Shown here one piece after another: positions 52,449 through 62,364 of a stretch of DNA of 64,000 nt. The stretch comes from Xanthomonas hortorum (GTDB taxonomy: Bacteria; Pseudomonadota; Gammaproteobacteria; Xanthomonadales; Xanthomonadaceae): the NCBI RefSeq assembly GCF_024339125.1, contig NZ_CP101417.1, positions 2,057,001-2,121,000 of the forward strand. Direction: 5' to 3'. Numbering within the stretch: the first letter of the stretch is position 1; every line of letters begins with the position of its first letter. The translations under genes were made by a program, and so were the position numbers. Under the pieces are notes generated by a model, which saw only the letters and a program-made list of their open reading frames with translations, was not told where the DNA came from and ran no database searches.

Positions 52449-53504
52449 ATGGCCGAGTACCTGCTGTTCGCAACGGAGCGTTACGCGTTGCCTATTCTGG
52501 CGCCATTGGCGCAGGCATTACAGACCCGCGGCCACTCCGTGTCGGCCTGGTTCGAGGGCGGTGCGCGTGGGCTGGCCTTGCCGGGTGTGCGCGAGGTCGG
52601 CCTGCGCGAGGCGCTGGCGCTGCGTCCGCGTGCGGTGTTCAGCGCAGCCAACTGGGTGCCGCCGTTTATCTCCGGCGCCAAGGTGCAGCTCTTCCATGGC
52701 TTCAACGTGCAAAAGCGCGAAGACAATCGCGGCCATTTCCGCGTGCGCGGTCTGTTCGATCTGTACTGCACGCAAGGTCCGGCCACCACGGCACCGTTTC
52801 GTGCATTGGCCACGCGCGAAGGGCATTTTGCAGTGGTCGAAACTGGCTGGCCGAAGCTCGACCCGGTGTTCCGCGACGATGGCGGACGCAGCGCCGCGTT
52901 GCGCGCGCCAGCCAACGGGCGGCCTGTGATCCTGTTCGGCTCCACGTTTACCGAGCGCTTGAGCGCTGCGCCTGCGCTCTATGCTGAGATCGCCGCCGAT
53001 ATCGCGCGCGGCGCGCATTATTGGCTGCTGACCTTGCACCCGAAGTGCGCGCCGGACTTGTTCGATCGTTATCGCGCGCTGGCCGGGCCGAATGCCCGCT
53101 TCGTCGAACCCGAAGAGGTCATGGCCGCGCAGCGTGCGGCCGATGTGCTGGTGTCGGATACGTCATCGATCGTCTCCGAGTTTGTGGTGCAACACAAACC
53201 GGTGGTGACCTTTCGCAACCGCGTGCCGCAGCCGCATATGCTCGACTTTCAGCAGCCTGATCAACTGCCGCAGCAACTGGCGCGCGCCCTGGCGCCGGAT
53301 GCGGTGCTACGTAGCGCGCTAGCCAGTTATGCCGACGCGATCCATCCATATCGCGATGGGCAGTCGTCGGCGCGGGTGATTGCCGCGACCGAGGACTTCA
53401 TCGCCGGCAAGCTCGGCCCGTTGCGACGCAAGCCGTTGGGCGCGCTATGGCGCGGGCTGCAGATTCGGCGCGAACTCGGGTATTGGGGGCCGGCGCAACG
53501 TTGA
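52449..53504 (+). CDS. CDP-glycerol glycerophosphotransferase-like protein
   Basis: 351 residues from the ATG at 52449; a GTG at 52446 is possible. A GT-B-like layout: LLFATERYALPILAPLAQAL at the N-terminus and ADVLVSDTSSIVSEFVVQHK near the C-terminus, the signature of the CDP-glycerol glycerophosphotransferase family. FLFGSTF-type nucleotide strands sit between. No signal or membrane segment is visible, so it acts in the cytoplasm. With the divergent GT2 it probably contributes to LPS core; transfer of glycerol phosphate or a related group is inference. Confidence 0.8.
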   Translation: MAEYLLFATERYALPILAPLAQALQTRGHSVSAWFEGGARGLALPGVREVGLREALALRPRAVFSAANWVPPFISGAKVQLFHGFNVQKREDNRGHFRVRGLFDLYCTQGPATTAPFRALATREGHFAVVETGWPKLDPVFRDDGGRSAALRAPANGRPVILFGSTFTERLSAAPALYAEIAADIARGAHYWLLTLHPKCAPDLFDRYRALAGPNARFVEPEEVMAAQRAADVLVSDTSSIVSEFVVQHKPVVTFRNRVPQPHMLDFQQPDQLPQQLARALAPDAVLRSALASYADAIHPYRDGQSSARVIAATEDFIAGKLGPLRRKPLGALWRGLQIRRELGYWGPAQR

Positions 53505-53567
53505 TTGCTGGTGGTGCGCAATGCCAGTGCCGATCAGCGACGCTGATCCAAACTGCCATTCCCCATT

Positions 53568-53630
53568 CCCCAATCCCCAATCCCCAATCCCCAATCCCCA
53601 ATCCCCAATCACCAATCACCAATCACCAAT
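53568..53630. repeat. heptamer tandem array
   Basis: Nine consecutive 7-base units: six CCCCAAT (53568-53609) then three CACCAAT (53610-53630), with related remnants just before. It lies between two convergent genes, and the stop codon of the leftward PH-domain gene falls within the last unit. Such GGGATT/ATTGGGG tracts are common in Xanthomonas and may vary in copy number. Confidence 0.93.
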
Positions 53631-55135
53631 CACCAGCGCAGCTTGCGCCGCGTCAACGCCGCACCGAGTTGTGCCTGCAGCTGCTGCGCCTGCGCCAACG
53701 GCACAAAGCGCAGGCGTAAAGCCGGGCCGGTTGCGCTGGCGCCGGCGGTGTCCAGCCAGAGTGTGGCGGTGCCGGACAACCGATCCAGCGGCGAGCGTTG
53801 CAGTTGCAGCGCCTGCAGCTTGTCCAGTTCGGCCAGCCGCCACCAACGCTTCCACCAGCCACCGCGCACGGCCACATAGCGCGCATCCAGCGCATAGCCC
53901 ATGCGTTGCACCTGGCGATACGCCTTGAACGCACTCCAGGGCAACCACAGCAGCACCCACGCCGCCTGACTGCCGAATTGCCAGGCCAGGCCGGCCATCA
54001 GCGGCAGCAGCAACAGCAACGTAGGCAGACTTAGCCGCCACCAGCAATGCGTGGCGATCGACTGCCACTGCGCAGGCGGCCAAGCAGCACCGGGCAGCAG
54101 GCGCTGCAACAAGGCATCGCAGCGCGGCGGGTCGGCGATCGGTGCGAGTTCCTTCAACGCGCTGCCTTCGTTATCGCCAGTGCCTGCCACGGCAGTGTCC
54201 ACGCGCAACTGGCGCCGGCCGAACAGGCGATGCAGGCGGCTTTCGTACAGCGTCCACGACTGGATCCGCCGCAACGCCACGCTGCTGCGGACGCGCGTCA
54301 ACAGGCCGCGCTCCACGGTGAGACGGCGCTCGGATTCACTGAGATGAAAGCCATGGTATTGCGCCACCGCCAAGGCCACAGAGAGCGCGCGCATAGCGAG
54401 TAACACCGCTAAAAAGCCGATCAGCACCAACGCAGCGGTGACTACCGTGCCCGGATGGATCTGGCTGACATAGCGATACGCCAGCTCGCCGTTGTGTTCG
54501 ACGAAGTTGGACACCGTGCGGCGCGGAATCATCTGGTAGATCACACCGAAACTGGCTGCCACCACCACCATGCCGCGATTGGAAATCAGCCCCAGCCGGA
54601 TCACTTCGCCCATCGGCAGGCGCAGCAGCGTGTTGCTGTTGTTGTCGAGCTGCGGCGCGGCGGCATCGGTGTGCTGCGCGCGGCGACGGATCAGGTCTTC
54701 CAGCGCCAGGGCCTGATCCAGCCGCAGCACGCGCATTTCCGCTTCGGGTTTGTGGCCACCGGCCGATTCCAGCCGCACTTCGGCCACGCCGGCCAGCCGG
54801 TGCAGCAGCGATTGATGCACCACCACGTTGTGGATACGCGCGAACGGGATGTCGCGCCGGCTGCGTTCCAGCAGGCCGCTGCGAATGGCCACGCCGTCGG
54901 TGCCGATGCGGTAGCGGTAGGTGAAGTAGCGCAGCACCGAAATCGCCACCAGCACCGCGATCACCACGCCGGTGGCGATGTGGTCGGCAAAATCGCGGCT
55001 GCCGTCGCGGCTGCCGAACAACACGAGCGCGGCCAGCGGAATCAGGAATTGGCGGATCTGCTGCAGCAGCACGAACATCCACGACAGCGGATGCAGGCGC
55101 TGCTCGGCATTGCCGGGATGTTCGATCGCGCTCAC
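53630..55135 (-). CDS. PH-domain membrane protein, YdbT-like (bPH2 family)
   Basis: 501 residues from a GTG at 55135 that overlaps the upstream stop; the longer open frame to 55702 lies inside the neighbouring gene and is discarded. It has several paired membrane helices, each followed by a bacterial PH-2 module. Examples are FTYRYRIGTDGVAIRSGLLERSRRDIPFARIHNVVV, and LSESERRLTVERGLLTRVRSSVALRRIQ. A third module has LDARYVAVRGGWWKR. The YdbS/YdbT pair is widespread and its role is undefined. The stop codon is formed by the first repeat unit of the heptamer array. Confidence 0.86.
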   Translation of the reverse strand: MSAIEHPGNAEQRLHPLSWMFVLLQQIRQFLIPLAALVLFGSRDGSRDFADHIATGVVIAVLVAISVLRYFTYRYRIGTDGVAIRSGLLERSRRDIPFARIHNVVVHQSLLHRLAGVAEVRLESAGGHKPEAEMRVLRLDQALALEDLIRRRAQHTDAAAPQLDNNSNTLLRLPMGEVIRLGLISNRGMVVVAASFGVIYQMIPRRTVSNFVEHNGELAYRYVSQIHPGTVVTAALVLIGFLAVLLAMRALSVALAVAQYHGFHLSESERRLTVERGLLTRVRSSVALRRIQSWTLYESRLHRLFGRRQLRVDTAVAGTGDNEGSALKELAPIADPPRCDALLQRLLPGAAWPPAQWQSIATHCWWRLSLPTLLLLLPLMAGLAWQFGSQAAWVLLWLPWSAFKAYRQVQRMGYALDARYVAVRGGWWKRWWRLAELDKLQALQLQRSPLDRLSGTATLWLDTAGASATGPALRLRFVPLAQAQQLQAQLGAALTRRKLRW

Positions 55136-55731
55136 AGCGCGTCGTCGTCGTGATCGAGCTGGCGCGCGAGGCGGTCGCGCAACCGCTCGGCATCGTCCTG
55201 ATCCAGGCCGGACAACGCCACCGCATTGAGCCGGCTGCCGGCGGTGTGCACCACCAGTGTGGTCAGGCGCGTGGCGCGCTCGATCGGGCCGCGGCGCAGA
55301 TCCACATGCTGCACGCGCGAGATCGGAATCCGTGTGTCGCTCTGCCACAGGTGGCCGCGTTGCAGCGCCAGGCCATGCTGGTCGAGCTTCCAATGGGTGA
55401 GCCGATGGCGTTTGACCGCAAACCAGGCACCCAGTGCAGCGGCCACCAACGTCACACCCAGCACCACCGGCCAGTAACCCCAGGCGTGCAGCGCGGTGGC
55501 CATCACGCCAGCGGCAATCAGCCCGGCGAATCCGCCGCCCAGCGCGCCGTTCACCCCAGCCACATAGGCGCCACGCTGCGGTAGCGACTGCCACTGCGTG
55601 TGGTCCACGGCCGGACTTTCTGCCGGAGCGGCTGGGACGATGACATCGGGGTGCGGCGGTGGAGCGTCGTGCACGAGGCTGGCCTGCAGAAGCGGTGCGC
55701 AAGCATAGCCGGGCGCCGAGGGCGGGCGCAT
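55132..55731 (-). CDS. PH-domain membrane protein, YdbS-like (bPH2 family)
   Basis: 199 residues with two adjacent membrane helices (GFAGLIAAGVMATALHAWGYW and VVLGVTLVAAALGAWFAV) and one bPH2 module (HWKLDQHGLALQRGHLWQ, then TRIPISRVQHVDLRRGPIERA). It is the usual smaller partner of the downstream gene and overlaps it by four bases. The start is uncertain: ATG at 55731 or GTG at 55674, neither with a good Shine-Dalgarno. It begins 17 bases after the ribA stop. Confidence 0.84.
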   Translation of the reverse strand: MRPPSAPGYACAPLLQASLVHDAPPPHPDVIVPAAPAESPAVDHTQWQSLPQRGAYVAGVNGALGGGFAGLIAAGVMATALHAWGYWPVVLGVTLVAAALGAWFAVKRHRLTHWKLDQHGLALQRGHLWQSDTRIPISRVQHVDLRRGPIERATRLTTLVVHTAGSRLNAVALSGLDQDDAERLRDRLARQLDHDDDAL

Positions 55732-55747
55732 CCGGCGCAGGCCGCGC

Positions 55748-56881
55748 TTACTGCGCGGCCAGAATCAGCGCATCCACATCCAGCGCGTGGCCGGCACGGG
55801 CGGCCTTGGTGCGCAGGTATTGCTCGTTTTCGGGGGTGATGTCGCCGGTGACCGGGATGCGGTCTTCGACGCTGATGCCTGCCGCGCGCAGGCGTTCGGC
55901 CTTGGCGGGGTTGTTGGTCAACAGCCGGATCCGGCCGATGCCCAGGCCGCGCAGCATTGCCACCGCGCTGCCGTAGCGACGCTCGTCCGGGCCGAAGCCC
56001 AGCTGCGCGTCGGCATCGATGGTGTCCAAGCCCGCGTGCTGGTAGCCGTAAGCGCGCATCTTGGCAGCGATGCCGGTGCCGCGGCCTTCCTGGTCCAGAT
56101 ACAGCAGCACGCCGCCGCCGAGGTCTTTCAGCTTGGCCAGGCCGTGCCGCAGTTGATCGCCGCAATCGCATTTGAGCGAGCCGAACAGATCGCCGGTCAG
56201 GCACGAGGAATGCACGCGTACCGGCACCGCCGCCGAGAGGTCGGGCTGGCCGACCACGATCACCACCTGGTCGCGCTGCGCCACCCCGCCTCGAAACACC
56301 ACGAATTCGCTCATGCCCAGGCCGCGCAACGGCACCGGCGTACGCGTGACCAGCTCATAGCCGGCGGCGGCGGATTTGGCGCAGCCGGTGCTCAGGTCGT
56401 CCAACGCCAGCGACTGGCAGCCGGCGAAGGCAGCCTGGTCGTCCGCGTCGCGCAGGTCTACCGCCAGCATCGCCGGCAGCAATAGCCCCAGACGCGCGAT
56501 CTCCACCGCGCCTGCGTCCAGCGCATCGCCTGCGGTCCACTGCGTCGGCACCGGGGTGTCGCGCAGGTAGGCCAGCGCGGCAAGCTGGTCGTAGCTGTGT
56601 TCGATCAGCGCCACGCGCGCGCCCTGTGGCGCGCTCAAACCCAGTACCTGGGCGCGGGTCGGGGTGACGAACAGATAGTGACGCCCCTGCGCCGCACGCG
56701 CGAAGGCCGCATACGACTGCGCGGTGCTGCTGTCCAACGCCAGTACCGCGCGCGCCTGCCCGTTAGCAGCCGTCAGCAGCACCGGGCGGCCGGACCGCAG
56801 TTCGGAGGCGGCGCGCTCACAGCGGATCGCCGCCGGATCACCGAAGGCGTGTGCGCTGGGGGAGAGGACGGGGCTGCTCAT
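55748..56881 (-). CDS. ribA: GTP cyclohydrolase II with N-terminal extension
   Basis: 377 residues. The C-terminal 200 residues are GTP cyclohydrolase II: the zinc motif HSSCLTGDLFGSLKCDCGDQ has Cys at 227, 238 and 240, followed by LDQEGRGTGI and LLTNNPAKAERL. It converts GTP to the pyrimidine precursor of riboflavin. The N-terminal ~175 residues are related in layout to the extended RibA forms, but no active RibB motif is seen. It leads the leftward unit ribA-ydbS-ydbT-like. No FMN riboswitch is visible upstream. Confidence 0.92.
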   Translation of the reverse strand: MSSPVLSPSAHAFGDPAAIRCERAASELRSGRPVLLTAANGQARAVLALDSSTAQSYAAFARAAQGRHYLFVTPTRAQVLGLSAPQGARVALIEHSYDQLAALAYLRDTPVPTQWTAGDALDAGAVEIARLGLLLPAMLAVDLRDADDQAAFAGCQSLALDDLSTGCAKSAAAGYELVTRTPVPLRGLGMSEFVVFRGGVAQRDQVVIVVGQPDLSAAVPVRVHSSCLTGDLFGSLKCDCGDQLRHGLAKLKDLGGGVLLYLDQEGRGTGIAAKMRAYGYQHAGLDTIDADAQLGFGPDERRYGSAVAMLRGLGIGRIRLLTNNPAKAERLRAAGISVEDRIPVTGDITPENEQYLRTKAARAGHALDVDALILAAQ

Positions 56882-57126
56882 GCACGACTCCAGATGGGGA
56901 TTGCCACGGCCGCTTCAAGGCGGACGCCGCCGCAGCCACTGGGTGGTCGCGTGACGCCATTGTCGCGTGGTTCGCAACGCCCGGTCGCCACGGCGCTGTG
57001 GAACGCTGCATCCAGCGGATGCAGATTGGGTGGCGCAGCAGGCGCCGATTGGTTGCATGCCGGTCGCGTTGTTCATCGCCCGGCAATGCTTTTTAATCCC
57101 AAGACCCTCTGCCCGCCTAGGACCCC

Positions 57127-57648
57127 ATGTCTCTTATCGACTGCAGCGAAGCCCGCCACGCCAGCGCCATCCTGGACATCTTCAACGACGCCATCGCCAA
57201 CTCGACGGCGCTGTACGACTACAAGCCGCGGCCGCCGGAGAGCATGGTCGGCTGGTTTGCGACCAAGCGGGCGGGCGGCTTTCCGGTGATTGGTGTGGAA
57301 GACACCGACGGCACGTTGATGGGCTTTGCCAGCTACGGCACGTTCCGCGCCTGGCCGGCGTTCAAGTACAGCGTGGAGCATTCGATCTACGTGCACCGCG
57401 ACCATCGCGGCAAAGGGCTGGGGCGCACGCTGCTGCAGGCCTTGATCGCCGCAGCGCAGGAGCGCGGTGTGCATGTACTGGTCGGCGGCATCGATGCCAG
57501 CAATCAGGCCAGCATCGCCTTGCACGAACAATTCGGCTTCACCCACGCCGGCACGGTGCGCGAGGCCGGTTTCAAGTTCGGGCGTTGGCTGGATCTGGCG
57601 TTCTATCAGCGCATTCTGGCCACGCCGGCCGATCCACACGACGATTGA
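57127..57648 (+). CDS. GNAT N-acetyltransferase, phosphinothricin-acetyltransferase-like
   Basis: 173 residues. The GNAT acetyl-CoA loop is EHSIYVHRDHRGKGLGRTLL. The N-terminus (ILDIFNDAIANSTALYDYKP) and the C-terminal ASIALHEQFGFTHAGTVREA-GFKFGRW segment match the PAT/YncA subgroup that acetylates small amine compounds such as methionine sulfoximine or phosphinothricin. The true substrate is unknown. It is monocistronic, and the intergenic gaps on both sides (about 240 bases each) show no further feature. Confidence 0.89.
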   Translation: MSLIDCSEARHASAILDIFNDAIANSTALYDYKPRPPESMVGWFATKRAGGFPVIGVEDTDGTLMGFASYGTFRAWPAFKYSVEHSIYVHRDHRGKGLGRTLLQALIAAAQERGVHVLVGGIDASNQASIALHEQFGFTHAGTVREAGFKFGRWLDLAFYQRILATPADPHDD

Positions 57649-57889
57649 ATAGTGCTGCCTGGCGCCGACACGGCGTGCCGCGCTCTGTTCGCACCCTTGT
57701 TTGAGCCGGGCTGAGCGGTCGGGCGATGTAGCGAGTTACTGCGACGCGGCCTCACCCAGTGCCTGTCTGCGATGGAGGCGATCGGAATGCGCTGCGTGTC
57801 AACGCAGCGTTGCACGGGATCTGTTGCACAGGATCTGCAGCCAGGAGCGGCTAGCAAAACGTAGCCGTGCCGTCGGTGTGCTAGCCAAT

Positions 57890-58804
57890 CTAGTGCGGAT
57901 GCCGCTCCGTCGCATACGGATTGGCCTCGCCGCTGCCTGGCGGGCGCAGCGTGTAGCGCTTGTAGGTCCACTGGTATTGCGCCGGGTCGCGCCGGGCGAT
58001 CTGTTCGATGCCCGCATTGAGCGCGCTGGCCGCGCGCACCGGGTCTGCATCGGCCACCGCCGGGTCGGACGGCTGCACATGCAGCGCGAACTGCAGATCG
58101 CCACCGGCGCGTTCGCACCAGCCGTACAGCACGATCGCGCCGGTACGTTCGGCAAGCCGGTTGACCAGGGTCATGGTCAAGGCCGGAATGCCGAAGAACG
58201 GCGCAAAGACGCCATCGCCCATCTTCGGTTGCTGGTCGGGCAGGATGCCGACCGCGCCGCCGTCCTTGAGTACCTTGAACAACTGCCGCACCGCCGGACC
58301 TTCGGCACGCACCTGACGCACGTTGTCGCCGCCACGGGCCAGTTGCAGGAAGCCGTCCACCGTGTCCGACTCCGGCGGGCGGTACACGATCGCGATCGGC
58401 CCGCGTTCGGACAGCCACTGATTGAGCAGTTCCCAGTTGCCGAAGTGCGGTGCTGCCACGATCACCCCGCGTCCGGAGGCCAGCGCTGCGTCGTAGAGCT
58501 CCTGGCCATTGCGTTGCAGGCGCGCCAGGTTTTCGGTCGGCGGGCGGGTCCAGGTGCGCAGCACTTCCAGCGTCTGCCGGGCGGTCGAACGCAGCACTTG
58601 CGCATGCAGCTGCGCGCGCTCGCCGGCATCCAGTTCCGGGTACGCCAACTCCAGGTTGCGACGTGCCACGCGGCTCTCGCGCGCATCGAGTTTGCGCCAG
58701 CTCCAGGCCAGCGTATCGGCCACACGTTTGAGCAGCGGCCACGGCAGGCGACCCACGGTGGCGGCGGTGGCGTAGAGCAGGCGAGCGCGAGCATCAGGTT
58801 TCAT
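57890..58804 (-). CDS. lipid A lauroyl/myristoyl acyltransferase (LpxL/HtrB family)
   Basis: 304 residues from the ATG at 58804. The acyltransferase H-x4-E motif is [13 protein letters not shown] (His120, Glu125), followed by [10 protein letters not shown] and [21 protein letters not shown]. It adds a secondary acyl chain to lipid A from acyl-ACP at the inner membrane. It is divergent from dtd with 100 bases between starts. Whether it is the lauroyl or a late acyltransferase cannot be told from motifs. Confidence 0.91.
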   Translation of the reverse strand: MKPDARARLLYATAATVGRLPWPLLKRVADTLAWSWRKLDARESRVARRNLELAYPELDAGERAQLHAQVLRSTARQTLEVLRTWTRPPTENLARLQRNGQELYDAALASGRGVIVAAPHFGNWELLNQWLSERGPIAIVYRPPESDTVDGFLQLARGGDNVRQVRAEGPAVRQLFKVLKDGGAVGILPDQQPKMGDGVFAPFFGIPALTMTLVNRLAERTGAIVLYGWCERAGGDLQFALHVQPSDPAVADADPVRAASALNAGIEQIARRDPAQYQWTYKRYTLRPPGSGEANPYATERHPH

Positions 58805-58904
58805 CGACGTAATTCTAAACAGCGCGGTCGCCGAAGGCCCGCGCGTGACAGTACGGGCAGTGCTGGGCATGCTGCGCGACACAGTTTGCTCAACCACAAT
58901 GCCC

Positions 58905-59345
58905 ATGCTTGCACTGATCCAACGCGTCACCCGTGCCTCGGTCACTGTCGATGCGGAGCGCGTCGGTCAGATCGGTCCCGGGCTGTTGGCCCTGGTCGGG
59001 GTCGAACCCGGCGACAGCGATGCGCAGATCCGGCGCCTGGCCGAACGCCTGCTCGGCTATCGCGTCTTCGCCGACGACGCCGGCAAGATGAACCGCTCAC
59101 TCACCGATACCGCGGGCGGGCTGCTGCTGGTCAGCCAGTTCACCCTGGTTGCCGACACCAGCTCCGGCACCCGCCCAGGCTTCAGCACGGCCGCACCGCC
59201 GCTGGAGGCTGAACGGGCGTTCAATCAATTGGTGGCGATCTGCCGCGAAAAACATCGTGGCGGGGTGGAAACCGGGCGTTTCGGTGCCCATATGGTTGTC
59301 GACCTGGTCAACGATGGCCCGGTGACCTTCCTTCTCAGGCCCTAG
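58905..59345 (+). CDS. dtd: D-aminoacyl-tRNA deacylase
   Basis: 146 residues, the family norm, from the ATG at 58905; an ATG at 58899 adds two residues. The [18 protein letters not shown] loop with the catalytic Thr and the Gly-cisPro motif NDGPVTF are present. It hydrolyses D-amino acids mischarged on tRNA. It lies 105 bases upstream of rpoD in the same direction. Confidence 0.94.
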   Translation: MLALIQRVTRASVTVDAERVGQIGPGLLALVGVEPGDSDAQIRRLAERLLGYRVFADDAGKMNRSLTDTAGGLLLVSQFTLVADTSSGTRPGFSTAAPPLEAERAFNQLVAICREKHRGGVETGRFGAHMVVDLVNDGPVTFLLRP

Positions 59346-59397
59346 CCAGCGCTACACCAGCGGTCTCGTCTTGAATCCGGCAGACGGGGCTTCACGC

Positions 59398-59406
59398 TGG
59401 TATAAT
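59398..59406 (+). promoter_or_regulatory. extended -10 promoter of rpoD
   Basis: TGGTATAAT (59398-59406) is a perfect extended -10 element about 45 bases upstream of the rpoD ATG. No good -35 is correctly spaced; TTGAAT at 59371 is too far. An extended -10 can work without one. Confidence 0.6.
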
Positions 59407-59450
59407 GCTAGGTCCTCTTTCCAATCTCAAAGCCGGTGGCGCGAGCATCC

Positions 59451-61328
<1,878 letters not shown>

Positions 61329-61357
61329 TATCAGGGCGATTTCAGCGCAGTGATTAC

Positions 61358-61388
61358 AACAGCCCCGCATCTGCGGGGCTGTTGCGTT
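61358..61388 (+). terminator. rpoD terminator
   Basis: Near-perfect stem aacagccccgca (61358-61369) and tgcggggctgtt (61372-61383), followed by a weak T stretch, about 30 bases past the rpoD stop. Confidence 0.78.
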
Positions 61389-61586
61389 ATGGGTCAGTCG
61401 AAGGACGATAGTTGCAATAAGTGCGGGGGATGCGCGCCACGGCAGCGTATTGCAGCGCTACGGCATTCACGCATCAGCGACGAAGCCGCACGGCGCCGCA
61501 ACATGAAATCGGCGCTTCTCCAAAGCTCACGTGGTGTTCTAACCGTGCCTTCTAAGTTGACGGACGTACGCACACGAGACCGCCTT

Positions 61587-61826
61587 ATGAGCAGGCAAAG
61601 CCGCTTTGAAACCACCACGTACCGCGATCACGAAATCCGCGTACGCGTTGAGCGCGCTGCGCCGGAGGCCAACTGGACGTTTCAGGTCGATGTGTATGCG
61701 CTTTGCGGCCAACGCCAGCCACGCATCGACGATCAGGGGCCTGGTTGGGAGACGTATCAGGACGCTATTGCGCAAGGGTTTCACGCGGGGCGGAAGTTGA
61801 TCGATGCGCAGTTTGAGATGGCGTAG
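61587..61826 (+). CDS. small hypothetical protein
   Basis: 79 residues from the ATG at 61587 (an in-frame ATG exists at 61503). The sequence is Arg-rich and beta-like at the N-terminus (RFETTTYRDHEIRVRVER), with WTFQVDVYALCG and an Ala/Gly helix at the end. No signal or membrane segment is present. It sits between rpoD and the tRNA with no operon partner. Codon use looks coding-like, but the call rests on that alone; no family is recognised. Confidence 0.55.
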   Translation: MSRQSRFETTTYRDHEIRVRVERAAPEANWTFQVDVYALCGQRQPRIDDQGPGWETYQDAIAQGFHAGRKLIDAQFEMA

Positions 61827-61937
61827 TGGCCGGGCTGAGGATTGGGGATTAGTGATTCGGAATTGCTGAGGTATGTGTAGCGCTAGATGGTTCACCCTCG
61901 AATAGTGCGGCAGGACAGATTGATCGCGTACACCTTT

Positions 61938-61963
61938 AAAGCCTGGCTCACGCCGGGCTTTTC
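61938..61963 (+). terminator. terminator downstream of the small hypothetical gene
   Basis: Stem aaagcctggc (61938-61947) and gccgggcttt (61952-61961) with one G-T pair and a four-base loop, flanked by A and T stretches. Confidence 0.7.
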
Positions 61964-62111
61964 TGTGTCTGCATGCGCAAACACAGGTAGATGCGGCCAC
62001 ACGCGTCCTCATTGACACCTGGTGCCAGCAGACAGCGACGCGCTCAGACAGGTAAACTTTCGCGTCAGCTGGACGGTCCGACATGCCTCGCATCTCGCCA
62101 CCCACCCCGCC

Positions 62112-62187
62112 GGGCCTATAGCTCAACGGTTAGAGCAGAGGACTCATAATCCTTTGGTTCCAGGTTCGAATCCTGGTGGGCCCACCA
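62112..62187 (+). tRNA. ileX: tRNA-Ile2 (CAT anticodon, lysidine-modified)
   Basis: A 76-base cloverleaf with encoded CCA. The acceptor stem is GGGCCTA with TGGGCCC, and the anticodon loop is CTCATAA (62147-62153 region). CAT also fits elongator Met, but base pairs C4-G69 and C5-G68 and the GACTCATAATC stem-loop are the marks of the AUA-reading isoleucine tRNA, whose C34 becomes lysidine. A generic scan might call it Met. The 3' end is the expected attachment site for the neighbouring integrase. Confidence 0.85.
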
Positions 62188-62300
62188 AATTTCAGTTCAA
62201 GAACGTCCAATGTAGTCCGGAAAGTTCAAGAAATTCCCTGAAAGCCGTTGATATTTTGTCTTGAAAAGTCCAGCTGTATCCAGTTGCATCCGCGTGTGAA

Positions 62301-62364
62301 GTGAGTCAGGCTGTGAGTCGTCCTATTGCATTTTGCCTGCCCGACTCACAGGTGCCTGACTCAC
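62301..62364 (+). promoter_or_regulatory. nested inverted repeats abutting the integrase start
   Basis: gtgagtcaggc (62301-62311) pairs with gcctgactcac (62354-62364), and tgtgagtcg (62312-62320) pairs with cgactcaca (62342-62350). Together they form a 20-bp stem with a 3-base bulge and a 21-base loop ending immediately before the integrase ATG. It could hide the ribosome-binding site or be an operator or arm-type site. Confidence 0.7.

Noticed and set aside
53568..53630. CRISPR or minisatellite coding repeat
   Set aside because: Units are seven bases without spacers; it is a simple tandem repeat between convergent genes.
53630..55702. Taking the whole 690-codon frame as the YdbT-like protein
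   Set aside because: The first 189 codons lie inside the YdbS-like gene in another frame and are Arg-rich junk; the GTG at 55135 overlapping the upstream stop is the sensible start.
56882..57126. FMN riboswitch upstream of ribA
   Set aside because: No recognisable conserved riboswitch core or large multi-helix layout was seen in this gap on the minus strand.
59371..59376. TTGAAT as the -35 of the rpoD promoter
   Set aside because: It is 24 bases from the -10, beyond usable spacing; the extended -10 alone explains the promoter better.
62112..62187. Calling the tRNA as elongator tRNA-Met
   Set aside because: Pairs C4-G69 and C5-G68 with the GACTCATAATC arm favour the lysidine-modified isoleucine tRNA, although the anticodon alone cannot decide.
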